Part shown: piece by piece, positions 16,444 to 24,603 of the stretch | Layout of the letters: each line of letters opens with the position of its first letter | Position numbering within the stretch: the stretch's first letter is position 1 | Assembly (NCBI GenBank): GCA_022820505.1 | Contig: JAJEFK010000021.1 | Span: 1-64,000 of the forward strand | Direction of reading: 5' to 3' | Origin: Acidimicrobiia bacterium | GTDB lineage: Bacteria; Actinomycetota; Acidimicrobiia; Acidimicrobiales; Poriferisodalaceae | DNA length: 64,000 nucleotides | Notes under the pieces: model-generated | Databases searched by the model: none | Seen by the model: the letters and a program-made list of their open reading frames with translations, nothing else | Told to the model about the DNA's origin: nothing | Made by a program: the position numbers and the translations under genes

Positions 16444-18171
16444 CTAGCATCGAATGGCTCCGTTGGTTCGCACTCCGCAGCCGTAGTCCTGATGCATCGA
16501 CGCATCCAGAAAGCTGCCGGCTGGCGGTTCCGCTTCGCCCGAAACATTGCGACCCCAGCAGGCCAGGGAACCATCGAGGCCGAAGCCGCACGCGGTTGCC
16601 CAGCCGGCAGCGACCCCGAGGTAGCTGCCGTCAGGCGCCGCGGTCTGGCCAAAACCGCCGGCGCCCCAGCAAACGACCGCCATGTCGTGACGCGTCCCGC
16701 ACGAGAAGTGACCGCCCGTCGAAACCTCGACGAACGTGCCCGATGGCGAATCGAGCTGGCCGTAGCGATCGTCGCCCCAGCAGACCACGGTTTCGTCGTC
16801 GAGAATCCCGCAGGCATGCTCTTGGCCGGCTGCCACGGCAATGAAGCTGCCTTCGGGAGGCTCACTGGCGCCGTAGTTGCTGTGCCCCCAGCAGACGGCG
16901 GCGCCGTCGGTGCGTACTCCGCACGAGTACAGGCCGCCGGCTGCGACCTCCCAGTAATTCCCGGTGGGAGCCGCGGCGCGACCCCATGCATTCGCGCCCC
17001 AGCACGTGACGGCCTCGTTCGATCGCACCCCGCAGGTGTGCCCGTACCCGGCCGAAACCCTGGTGAACGTGCCCTCGGGAGCCGCAATCACATCAGCTAG
17101 GTCATGTCCCCAGCAACTGATCGCACCTTCCGTGGTGACACCACAGGCTTGAAGGCCATATGCGGAGACCGAACGGAACGCTGCCGTCGGGGGGTTCCCT
17201 TCACCCGAGGTATTTGCTCCCCAGCAGCTCACGCCACCGGTGACGCGGAGCGCGCATGAGTTGAACGAGCCGGCCGAGACAGCCGTGAAGCTCCCGCTAG
17301 GAGAGTTCGTGCGGCCTGAGCCCTCGAATCCCCAACAGGCGATCGTGGCGTCGGTGCGAACGCCGCAGCTGTGGCCATTCCCCGCCGAGACATCCAGGAA
17401 GGTGCCTTCAGGCGAGTCCGTTGTCCCGGAGTTGTTGTTTCCCCAGCAGGTGACGGTGTCGTCAGCACGGACACCGCAGGCGTGATAGCTGCCTGCATCC
17501 ACGCTGATGAACTCGCCGGCGGGAGGATCTGCCTGCCGGAATCGGTTGTCGCCCCAGCACCGCAGCGTGCGATCGGTCTGCAACCCGCATGTGTACTCGG
17601 TGCCCGCCGAAACGGCGGCGTACTCGCCGGGTATCGGATCAGACTGTCCGTCGTCGTTGCGGCCCCAGCAAGCAACAGCACCATCAGTTCGGACGGCGCA
17701 TGAATGGAAGCTGCCGACCGTCACGTTCGTGAACTCGCCGTCCGGCGGCACGGCTTCGCCGTTCGCATTGCTGCCCCAGCACAGCAAGGTCCGGTCGTCG
17801 CGGATCGCGCACGAATGAGCGCCGCTTGTCGCAACAGTCTCGAAGAGCGCGAGCGGTGCTGCCGCGGTGTCGTGCGTTTCCTCGGCATCTTCAGCCACGT
17901 CGTCTGCGGTCTCGGTCGCAGTTGCGGTGGTCGTCTCGACTGGCTGCTCGGTCGTGGTAGCGGGAGCTTCCTCGGCTGGATCGTCGGGTGTCTCAGGAGC
18001 GGTTGCCGTCGCGGGGGCAGATGCTGCGGTGGCAGCTGGCTCAGGCGCGTCAGCGTCGCCTGCAGGTGCATCTCCCGAAGAACAACTGGCCGCGATCAGC
18101 GCGCCGGCACACACCAAGGCGACCACACGTGGCGACCTCTTCCGACAAGTTGCTGCCACCAGCGCAATCAC
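16444..18171 (-). CDS. RCC1-repeat lipoprotein, truncated by a nonsense codon
   Basis: A 575-residue exported protein. Residues 1-30 are a signal peptide with lipobox AASC; a long Ala/Thr/Glu linker runs to about residue 105. About thirteen RCC1-type repeats of 36-39 residues follow, each with a V..G..HSCA(V/L)R core and a C-W-G motif, twelve of which are intact. The protein ends at IRC, in the middle of the next repeat, because a TAG replaces the Trp codon. RCC1 repeats form beta-propellers, usually seven-bladed, so this chain could make two; the truncation would remove the closing blade. The start is a GTG at 18171. Ligand unknown. Confidence 0.85.
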   Translation of the reverse strand: MIALVAATCRKRSPRVVALVCAGALIAASCSSGDAPAGDADAPEPAATAASAPATATAPETPDDPAEEAPATTTEQPVETTTATATETADDVAEDAEETHDTAAAPLALFETVATSGAHSCAIRDDRTLLCWGSNANGEAVPPDGEFTNVTVGSFHSCAVRTDGAVACWGRNDDGQSDPIPGEYAAVSAGTEYTCGLQTDRTLRCWGDNRFRQADPPAGEFISVDAGSYHACGVRADDTVTCWGNNNSGTTDSPEGTFLDVSAGNGHSCGVRTDATIACWGFEGSGRTNSPSGSFTAVSAGSFNSCALRVTGGVSCWGANTSGEGNPPTAAFRSVSAYGLQACGVTTEGAISCWGHDLADVIAAPEGTFTRVSAGYGHTCGVRSNEAVTCWGANAWGRAAAPTGNYWEVAAGGLYSCGVRTDGAAVCWGHSNYGASEPPEGSFIAVAAGQEHACGILDDETVVCWGDDRYGQLDSPSGTFVEVSTGGHFSCGTRHDMAVVCWGAGGFGQTAAPDGSYLGVAAGWATACGFGLDGSLACWGRNVSGEAEPPAGSFLDASMHQDYGCGVRTNGAIRC

Positions 18172-18409
18172 ACCGTTTTCCGCACTGAGGGATCCCTGAG
18201 CAAGATGGCATGATCGTACGTCCGACCGGTGACCGGTGGCTGGGCGGCACGTCGGGGCGGCGGGTTAGGTTCGGCGCTGGCACGGTGCATTTATGAGAGG
18301 GCCTGTGATGGTCGATGAGCTAGACGGGCATGAGCTCGAACAGATGCGTGCGGACCAGCCCTGCTGAGTTGACCCCGGCGGCGCTACGACTTGATTGCAG
18401 GGATTGCTG

Positions 18410-19597
18410 GTGACATCAACGGGACCAGGACCGCTGGCGGGCATCCGCCTGGTGGAGATCGCCACGTTCATTGCCGCGCCCGGCGGCGCGCACCTGCTGG
18501 CGTCGCAGGGTGCCGAGGTCATCAAGGTGGAGGACCTGGTGGTCGGCGATCCGCTGCGTATGTTCGGGTCGAGCCGGGGCGGCATGTCGGGCTGGTTCGC
18601 CAACATCAACGCCGGCAAGCGCTCACTCGCCATGGACATCGCCTCGCCCCAGGGCCGTGAGCTCATGGCCGACCTGCTCGCCACCGCCGATGTGTTCGTG
18701 CAGGCGTACCGACCCGGCGTAGCCGAGCGGCTCGGCATCGGCGAGGCCGACGTTCGCGAGCGCAACCCCAACATCATCTACGTGTCGATCAGCGGATTCG
18801 GCCGTGACGGGCCGTACTCGAAGCGCCCTGCCTACGACGCCGTCATACAGGGCTGGTCGGGCATCGCCGCGGTGCAGGGCGGCGACGGCGAGCCGCAGTT
18901 CGTGAAGAGCTTCATTCCCGACAAGGTCACTTCGCTGACCTGGACCCAGGCGGTGTGCGCAGCGCTGTTCGCCCGTGAGCGCACCGGCCGGGGCGAGCAT
19001 GTGGAGCTGTCGCTGCTCGACTCGGCGGTCAGCTTCATGTGGCCCGACGCGATGATGGACCACACCGTGCTGGCCGACGACGCCGACCATCGCCCGAACC
19101 TGCTGGCCGACTACCGGCTGCTGGCGTGCCGGGACGGCTACGTGGCCGTCATGCCGCTCACCGACGCCCACTGGAAGGGTGTCGCCGATGCGTTCGACCG
19201 GCCCGATCTGCTCACCGATCCCCGCTTCGCCGAAGCCGGGCCCCGGGCAGCGCACTTCGGCGACATGATCGACACGCTCGGCGAAGTGGTGGGCGATGTG
19301 GCCCGCGACGACGTGGTCGAGCGGCTCATCGCAGCCGACGTGCCGGTGGCGCCGGCCCTGCGTCCCGACGAGATCGCCGCCGACCCGCAGGTACGCCATT
19401 CCGGCGTGGTGCGGGAAGTCGACCACCCCATCGTCGGCATGATCCGCCAGCACCGCCCCGCCGCACTGTTCGCAGGCGGCATGCCCGAGCTGCGCCACGC
19501 CGTCGAGCGCGGCACCGACACCGATGCAATCCTGTCGGAGCTGGGCCGGTCGGCCGAAGCGATCGCCGAGTTGCGTGCCGAGGGGGTGGTGCTGTGA
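18410..19597 (+). CDS. CaiB/BaiF (family III) CoA-transferase
   Basis: A 395-residue family III CoA-transferase, which moves CoA between organic acids through an Asp-linked intermediate. The opening LAGIRLVEIATFIAAPGGAHLLASQGAEVIKVE is typical, as are NINAGKRSLAMDI and GFGRDGPYSKRPAYD, where the final Asp (about Asp143) is the catalytic residue. The GTG at 18410 is chosen as start since the family begins just before GPLAG; a TTG at 18395 is possible. It overlaps the next gene by 4 bases (GTGA), so it is cotranslated with the acyl-CoA-dehydrogenase-like protein and probably activates its substrate. Confidence 0.92.
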   Translation: MTSTGPGPLAGIRLVEIATFIAAPGGAHLLASQGAEVIKVEDLVVGDPLRMFGSSRGGMSGWFANINAGKRSLAMDIASPQGRELMADLLATADVFVQAYRPGVAERLGIGEADVRERNPNIIYVSISGFGRDGPYSKRPAYDAVIQGWSGIAAVQGGDGEPQFVKSFIPDKVTSLTWTQAVCAALFARERTGRGEHVELSLLDSAVSFMWPDAMMDHTVLADDADHRPNLLADYRLLACRDGYVAVMPLTDAHWKGVADAFDRPDLLTDPRFAEAGPRAAHFGDMIDTLGEVVGDVARDDVVERLIAADVPVAPALRPDEIAADPQVRHSGVVREVDHPIVGMIRQHRPAALFAGGMPELRHAVERGTDTDAILSELGRSAEAIAELRAEGVVL

Positions 19598-20769
19598 CCG
19601 AGTCGAACAGCGACCGAAGCGGCAGCAGCCTGCGCATCGACGAGCGCGCTGGCGCAGTGCTGGCCGAGCACGCCGCCTGGAACGAGGAGCACCGCCACCT
19701 CTCCGAGCACTCCCTTGCGACCCTGCGCGACTCGGGGGCGCTGCGGCTGCTGGTGCCCGAACGGGTCGGCGGTGACGAGCTCACCTTCGCCGACATGGTG
19801 GCCAACGTGCGCGAGGCCGCCCTGTACGACGGCGCTGCAGCCTGGGTGCTCATGGTGCTCGTGGGGCACAGCTGGATGATCGGCTCCATGAGCGAAGATC
19901 TCCAGGACGAGGTGTACGGGGCCGACCTCGGCGCGATCGTGCCGGGTTCGCTCGCCCCGGTCGGCTCGGCCACCGAGTGCGACGGCGGCTGGCTCATCGA
20001 CGGGCGCTGGCCGTTCACCAGCGGAGCGGTCTGGGGCGACTGGTTCCTGCTGGGCTCGCAGGTGCTCGAGCCGGGGGAGCGACCCCGCCTGATCCACGTG
20101 GTGATCCCGCGCTCCGACATCACCGTCGACGACAACTGGTATGCGATCGGCCTGCGCGGCACCGGCTCGTGCGATGTCACCGCAGAGCAGGCCTTCGTGC
20201 CCACCCACCGCATGCTCGACTCCGGCGAGCTGCTCGGCGCCCGTTCGCCGTGGTCGGCCCGCCACCGCACATCGCTGTACCACACGCCGGTCCTGCCCGG
20301 ACTGGCGGTGCATGTCGCGGCGACGGCGCTCGGGCTCGCACGGGCTGGGCTCGACGATGCCGCCGCCCGTTTCGGCGTCCAGGACGACCGCTACATGGGC
20401 ACGTCCAAGTCGCGCCGGCCGGGGCTGCACATGCGCCTGGCCGAGGCCAACACCGAGGTGCGGGCTGCCGAGATGCTCATCGACGACACGATCGGCCTCT
20501 TGCGCCGGGCCGCCGAAGGCGACGACTCCAAGGCGCTGCGAGCCCACGCCAAGTACCAGGGCAGCTACGCCATCGAGCTGTGCCGCCGGGCGCTCGACCG
20601 GGTCACCACGGCCGCCGGCGGGCGGGCAGTCTTCGACGGCAGCCGCCTGCAGCAGGCCTTCCGGGACGTCACGATGGCCTCCCAGCACCAGGTCGCCGAT
20701 CTCGACACGGTCGGCGAGGCCTACGGCCGCACCCGCCTCGGCATGGACCCCGGTCCCCACCCGCTGTAG
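19594..20769 (+). CDS. Acyl-CoA dehydrogenase-like flavoprotein (HsaA/flavin monooxygenase type)
   Basis: A 391-residue protein with the acyl-CoA dehydrogenase fold: an N-terminal helical part (HSLATLRDSGALRLLVPERVGG), the central beta domain (GWLIDGRWPFTSGAVWGDWF, GTGSCDVTAEQAFVP) and a C-terminal helical part. The pattern is closer to the two-component monooxygenases such as HsaA than to true dehydrogenases, and no clear catalytic Glu is visible. It may hydroxylate or desaturate the CoA ester made by the preceding transferase. The start overlaps the transferase stop. Confidence 0.82.
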   Translation: MTESNSDRSGSSLRIDERAGAVLAEHAAWNEEHRHLSEHSLATLRDSGALRLLVPERVGGDELTFADMVANVREAALYDGAAAWVLMVLVGHSWMIGSMSEDLQDEVYGADLGAIVPGSLAPVGSATECDGGWLIDGRWPFTSGAVWGDWFLLGSQVLEPGERPRLIHVVIPRSDITVDDNWYAIGLRGTGSCDVTAEQAFVPTHRMLDSGELLGARSPWSARHRTSLYHTPVLPGLAVHVAATALGLARAGLDDAAARFGVQDDRYMGTSKSRRPGLHMRLAEANTEVRAAEMLIDDTIGLLRRAAEGDDSKALRAHAKYQGSYAIELCRRALDRVTTAAGGRAVFDGSRLQQAFRDVTMASQHQVADLDTVGEAYGRTRLGMDPGPHPL

Positions 20770-20846
20770 CCAGGACGAGGCCGCACGAAGCGGCGGGCTC
20801 CTGCTCGTCTCAGCGTTGCCGATACTCCCGTCGGCGCACTGGCTGA

Positions 20847-20852
20847 TATCTT
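20847..20852 (+). promoter_or_regulatory. TATCTT -10 hexamer of vapBC
   Basis: TATCTT lies 6 bases before the GTG of vapB. The perfect dyad TTGTC-TGTGT-GACAA at 20851-20865 overlaps its end and the start codon and is a candidate VapBC operator. Confidence 0.5.
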
Positions 20853-20858
20853 GTCTGT

Positions 20859-21065
20859 GTGACAAAGACATCTGTCGAGATCGATCGAGATATCGTGGCA
20901 CAAGCCGCGGAGATTCTCGGCACGTCCTCGCTGCGCGACACGATCGACGCCTCGCTGCGCGAGATCGTCAACGCTCGGCGCCGCCTGGAACTCGTCGGGC
21001 TGCTGTCGGACCCTGAGCGCTTCGACTTCGCAGCTGCAGACTCGGCTTGGGGCGCAGACAGCTAG
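20859..21065 (+). CDS. vapB: VapB-type antitoxin
   Basis: A 68-residue ribbon-helix-helix antitoxin. TKTSVEIDRDIVAQAAEIL is the DNA-binding strand and first helix, SSLRDTIDASLREIVNARRR the second, and the acidic-hydrophobic tail (DFAAADSAWG) would bind the toxin. It neutralises VapC and likely represses its own operon. The GTG start follows TATCTT by 6 bases, so the mRNA may be leaderless. The stop overlaps the vapC GTG by one base. Confidence 0.9.
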   Translation: MTKTSVEIDRDIVAQAAEILGTSSLRDTIDASLREIVNARRRLELVGLLSDPERFDFAAADSAWGADS

Positions 21066-21484
21066 TGGCGCGCGCCACGCATCTCGCCGACACGAGCGCG
21101 CTCGCTCGATTCGACCGGCCCCATGTCGTCGCGTCAGCCGCCGCCCGCATAGCAGCCGGCCAGATCGCACTCTGCGCCCCGGTCATCTACGAACTGGGCT
21201 TCAGCGCCCGCACCGCCGCCGACTACGACGCAGCCGCGACCCGGCTCGATGCCTTCGAGCGAGCGCCGACCACCGAAGGAGACTTCGGGCGCGCCCTTGA
21301 CCTCCAGCAACGCCTCGTGCACCGGGGGCTTCACCGGGCAGTCTCGCTGGTCGACGCTCTGGTCGCTGCCGTCGCCGAGAGCCGAGGCCTTGTCGTACTG
21401 CACTACGACGCCGACTTCGAGCTCATTGCCGAGATCACCGGCCAGCCCACCGAGTGGATTGTCGAACGAGGCACCGCCGACTAG
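21065..21484 (+). CDS. vapC: VapC-type PIN-domain toxin
   Basis: A 139-residue PIN-domain ribonuclease. The acidic active site is complete: Asp9 (LADTSAL), Glu43 (VIYELGF), Asp97 (SLVDALVAA) and Asp115/117 (HYDADFE). Such toxins cut specific RNAs, often tRNAs or rRNA loops. The start GTG shares its G with the vapB stop (TAGTG), guaranteeing coupled translation. The pair appears intact and functional. Confidence 0.92.
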   Translation: MARATHLADTSALARFDRPHVVASAAARIAAGQIALCAPVIYELGFSARTAADYDAAATRLDAFERAPTTEGDFGRALDLQQRLVHRGLHRAVSLVDALVAAVAESRGLVVLHYDADFELIAEITGQPTEWIVERGTAD

Positions 21485-21594
21485 CACGCGAAATAGGTGA
21501 CCGTCTGCGGACATGACCTACTGAGATACTGGCCGAAGGCCGGTTCGTGTCCGCGGTGCCCAGCAGATGGCGCCGCCGTTCCGGCAAGGAGATG

Positions 21595-22677
21595 ATGAAC
21601 GTGAAGGCTCGCAAGGCGAGGCTCGCGGCGGCCGTCGCGGCCGTGGCGCTGGTTGCCGCTGCATGCGGTGGCGCTGGCGACGGCGATGGGGGAGATGCCG
21701 CTGCGCAGGCGACATCGGCGCCGACGACTACCGCAGCTCCTCCGACCAGCGCGGCTCCCACCACAGCGCCGCCGCCGACGACCGAGGCAGCCAGCGAGCT
21801 GCCGACCGATGCGATGGGCTTGCTGATAGCGGCAATCGAGAACAGCGCCGCACTATCGGTGCGCGGTGACATGCGCTTGGACATGGCCGAGATGGCGAGC
21901 GTGGCCGTGCAGTTCGAGGCCGACGCCAACCAGAACCAATCGATAACGATGCAATTCGGGGAGATGATGGGACCCGACGGCGAGGGTCCAGGAGTCGAGG
22001 TCCGATTCGTCGACGGCAACCTGTACTTGCAGTTCGTGGTTCCCGAGGGGATGCAGGGTCTGCTCGGCGGCGCGATGCCGCAGGGCTGGTTCACGCTGGA
22101 CGCTGCGGCGGCTGCGGAGATGGGATTGGTGTGCCCCTCGCCGGTACCCGGCGGGACACCGGTAGGTGGCGTGTGCCAGCTTCCCAGCGACAACACCTTC
22201 CTGATCGAGCACGTGACCGGTGCCGAGATCGTCGGCCAGGACAACCTCGACGGGCTAGCTGTTTCTCACGTTCGGTTCACGGTCGATGCAGTGGCCCTGG
22301 CGGCGGAAGCCGTCGCCTCATTCGGGGATGACAGCGGCGCTGGGGGCGCAGTTCCCTTCGGCGGCGACTTCGGCCCCGAAGAGCTCATCTTCGACGTCTG
22401 GATCGACGGTGACGGTCTTATCAGGCGCATCAGCCTCGACTTAGGCGCCGTCATGGAAGAGCTCATGGGCGACTCGGATGAGACCGAATCGGACAGCTTC
22501 GGGGACGCCTTCGCCAGCCTGTTCGACATCACCAACGTCCTCGACTACTTCGACTACGGCGCCGACATCACCATCGAGGCACCGTCCGCGGACGAGATCG
22601 TCGGCGATTTTGGCGACCTGATGGGATCCGACTTCGGCGAGGCTTCAGCCACGGCTCCGGGATACGAGAACTCATAG
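21595..22677 (+). CDS. Lipoprotein of LppX/LprG-like architecture
   Basis: A roughly 360-residue exported lipoprotein. The signal peptide ends with the lipobox VAAAC, then a Thr/Pro/Ala linker to about residue 62. The mature domain has repeated amphipathic strands (ALSVRGDMRLDM, SITMQFGEMM, VEVRFVDGNLYLQF, EELIFDVWIDGDGLIRRISLDL) like the lipid-binding half-barrel of the LppX/LprAFG proteins; I infer this from pattern only. A Cys pair (GLVCPSP, GGVCQLP) could form a disulfide. AAGGAG at 21586-21591 precedes three possible starts, ATG 21592, ATG 21595 and GTG 21601; spacing alone favours the GTG, but the difference is two or three residues. Confidence 0.78.
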   Translation: MNVKARKARLAAAVAAVALVAAACGGAGDGDGGDAAAQATSAPTTTAAPPTSAAPTTAPPPTTEAASELPTDAMGLLIAAIENSAALSVRGDMRLDMAEMASVAVQFEADANQNQSITMQFGEMMGPDGEGPGVEVRFVDGNLYLQFVVPEGMQGLLGGAMPQGWFTLDAAAAAEMGLVCPSPVPGGTPVGGVCQLPSDNTFLIEHVTGAEIVGQDNLDGLAVSHVRFTVDAVALAAEAVASFGDDSGAGGAVPFGGDFGPEELIFDVWIDGDGLIRRISLDLGAVMEELMGDSDETESDSFGDAFASLFDITNVLDYFDYGADITIEAPSADEIVGDFGDLMGSDFGEASATAPGYENS

Positions 22678-22725
22678 CCGCGTGTCAGACTGCCCCGTGG
22701 ATGGCGCCGGAACCGGGGAGCGGGC

Positions 22726-23520
22726 ATGTCGCTGGAACTTGAGACCGTGCGGGTGGACGGCGACGGGCCAGTGCGCCATCTGGTGCTCAACCGGCCCGAG
22801 GTTCACAACGCCGTCAACTCCCAGCTGATCGCCGACGTTCACGCTGCCTGCTTGGCGCTGGACGCCGACCCGAGCGTGCGGGTTGTGATCGTGCGTGGCG
22901 AGGGCCGCAGCCTGTCCTCGGGTGCCGATCTCAAGCAGGGGCGGGGCACGAGCCTCGACGCCATGCTCGGCTCCAAGGCGGGCGCCCGCATGTACGACAC
23001 GCTGATGCACCTCAACGCGATCACGATCTGCCTCTGCCACGGCTACATGATCGGCGGGGGAGGGGTGCTGCCCGCTGCGTGCGATTTCCGCATCGGCAGC
23101 CCGTCTATGAGCCTCACGCTCAACGAGGTCAGCATCGGCTTCAACCTCACGTGGCACTCGGTGCCGGCGCTGGTGAATATGGTGGGGCCGCACCGTGCCA
23201 AGGAGATGCTGATCCTCGGGCGCACGTATGGCATGGACGAACTCGACGGGTGGGGCTTCTTCACCGAGACCGTGTCCGGCGACGATGAACTGGTGCCCGC
23301 CGCCGAGCGCCTGGCAGCAACCGTCGTGAACCAGCCGCCGGTGCCGGTGACGTCGTCGAAGGCATCGATCAACGCGCAGGCGATGCCGCTCGGCCGGGCC
23401 ATCAACCACCTCGACCACGTGGCCGTCGGCTACATGGGCAAGAGCGAGAGCTCCCGCACGGCCGTGCGCAGCTACTTCGACCGGGACGATCCCGACGCCC
23501 GTACCTGGTCCGACGACTGA
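22726..23520 (+). CDS. Enoyl-CoA hydratase/isomerase family protein
   Basis: A 264-residue crotonase-fold protein. It has VRHLVLNRPEVHNAVNSQLI, the oxyanion-hole strand RSLSSGADLKQG, and the second oxyanion segment HGYMIGGGGVLPAACDFRIG. The usual catalytic Glu pair is not clear (NEVSIGFNLT in the first position), so isomerase, hydrolase or another crotonase reaction is possible. GGGGAG precedes the ATG at 22726. It stands between a lipoprotein gene and a convergent LLM oxidoreductase. Confidence 0.88.
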   Translation: MSLELETVRVDGDGPVRHLVLNRPEVHNAVNSQLIADVHAACLALDADPSVRVVIVRGEGRSLSSGADLKQGRGTSLDAMLGSKAGARMYDTLMHLNAITICLCHGYMIGGGGVLPAACDFRIGSPSMSLTLNEVSIGFNLTWHSVPALVNMVGPHRAKEMLILGRTYGMDELDGWGFFTETVSGDDELVPAAERLAATVVNQPPVPVTSSKASINAQAMPLGRAINHLDHVAVGYMGKSESSRTAVRSYFDRDDPDARTWSDD

Positions 23521-23526
23521 GCGCCG

Positions 23527-24405
23527 TTAGGCCTCGTTGCAGGCCGGCAGGGCCTCATCTGCAAACTGCGCGATCGCGTCCTCGGGCCGGCCCATGCGCA
23601 GTGCCGCCGTGTTGACCAGCAGCCGCTGCACACCGTGGTCGCGGTACACCTCGAGACCTTCGAGCCCCTCGCGGTGATAGTTCCAGTACGCCGTCAGCGC
23701 CAGCTCGGCCGGGTCGCGCCCCTGCCGGTCGCATTCGGCGCGCATCTCGCCGATCAAGCGCTTGAAGTCGTCGAGGTCCTTGTGGATCACGTACCAGCCG
23801 TCGCCCCGCGCCACCAGGCGACGGATGGCCGGCGGCGTGGTGCCGCCGATGAGCAGCGGCATGCGGGGCCGCTGTGCCGGTGTCGGCAGCATCGAGAATC
23901 CCGTCCAGTCCAAGAACTCGCCCCGGAAGTCGACGTCCTCGCCGGTCCACGCGGCGGTCATGGCGTCGATGTACTCGTCGGCCCGGGCGCCCCGGCGGTC
24001 GAACGGCACGCCGAGCGCGTCGAACTCCTCCTCCAGCCAGCCCACACCGATGCCGAGCTCCAGCCGCCCGCCCGACAGATGGTCGAGCGATGACGCCTGC
24101 TTGGCGAAGTACAGGGCGTTGGCCTGGGTGACGATGTTGACGCCGGTGCCGAGCCGCAACCGCTCCGTGGCCCCGGCGACGAAGGTCAGCGCGATGAACG
24201 GGTCGGTGAAGCCCTGGTCCGACGGGATCGACAGCTTGCCGCTGGGGTTGTACGGGTACCGGCTCTCGTAGTCGTGCGGCACGATCACGTGCTCGAACGT
24301 CCACACCGATTCGTAGCCGAGCTCCTCGAGCTGCTGGGCGAACGACCGCAGGTATCCGGGGTCGAGGTAGGCGGCCGAGTTGATGGGAGTGATGCCGACG
24401 TGCAT
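23527..24405 (-). CDS. LLM class (probably F420-dependent) oxidoreductase
   Basis: A 292-residue luciferase-like monooxygenase-family protein. HVGITPINSAAYLDPGYLRSF opens the barrel; EELGYESVWTFEHVIVP, RLRLGTGVNIV, GRLELGIGVGWLEEEF and PLLIGGTTPPAIRR are family hallmarks. In actinobacteria this subgroup mostly uses coenzyme F420, which is family knowledge rather than proof. The ATG at 24405 has TACAGT 7 bases upstream, so the mRNA is probably leaderless. It is divergent from the MFS gene and convergent with the enoyl-CoA hydratase. Confidence 0.9.
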   Translation of the reverse strand: MHVGITPINSAAYLDPGYLRSFAQQLEELGYESVWTFEHVIVPHDYESRYPYNPSGKLSIPSDQGFTDPFIALTFVAGATERLRLGTGVNIVTQANALYFAKQASSLDHLSGGRLELGIGVGWLEEEFDALGVPFDRRGARADEYIDAMTAAWTGEDVDFRGEFLDWTGFSMLPTPAQRPRMPLLIGGTTPPAIRRLVARGDGWYVIHKDLDDFKRLIGEMRAECDRQGRDPAELALTAYWNYHREGLEGLEVYRDHGVQRLLVNTAALRMGRPEDAIAQFADEALPACNEA

Positions 24406-24412
24406 CTGCGGG

Positions 24413-24418
24413 ACTGTA
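24413..24418 (-). promoter_or_regulatory. TACAGT -10 hexamer, leaderless start
   Basis: TACAGT on the minus strand ends 7 bases before the ATG at 24405; no Shine-Dalgarno is present. Confidence 0.5.
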
Positions 24419-24603
24419 CGCAACACCCGCAGCGGGTGCCGGTGGCTTCGCTCGCGGCTTCACCGGCCCGATCTGCCGGCTATCCCGTTCCGCTTGCCGA
24501 GCCCACTAGCCCGCCGAGCTCGCCCAGCCTGCCGGGCCAGGTTCCGCGCAGTCGTGCATGCAGCGGCCCGGTGCGCCAAGCTGTTGCGGTGCGGGAGGGG
24601 ACA

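Noticed and set aside
18308..18367. A 19-residue frame ending in Asp-Gln-Pro-Cys with GAGAGGG upstream, possible leader peptide or RiPP precursor
   Set aside because: No modifying enzyme or control structure is nearby and chance frames of this size are common; it is recorded only because of the ribosome site.
24274..24603. Upstream extension of the MFS reading frame
   Set aside because: It overlaps the start of the divergent LLM gene, has a low-complexity Ser/Pro/Arg translation, and a GGAGGGG ribosome site marks the GTG at 24604.
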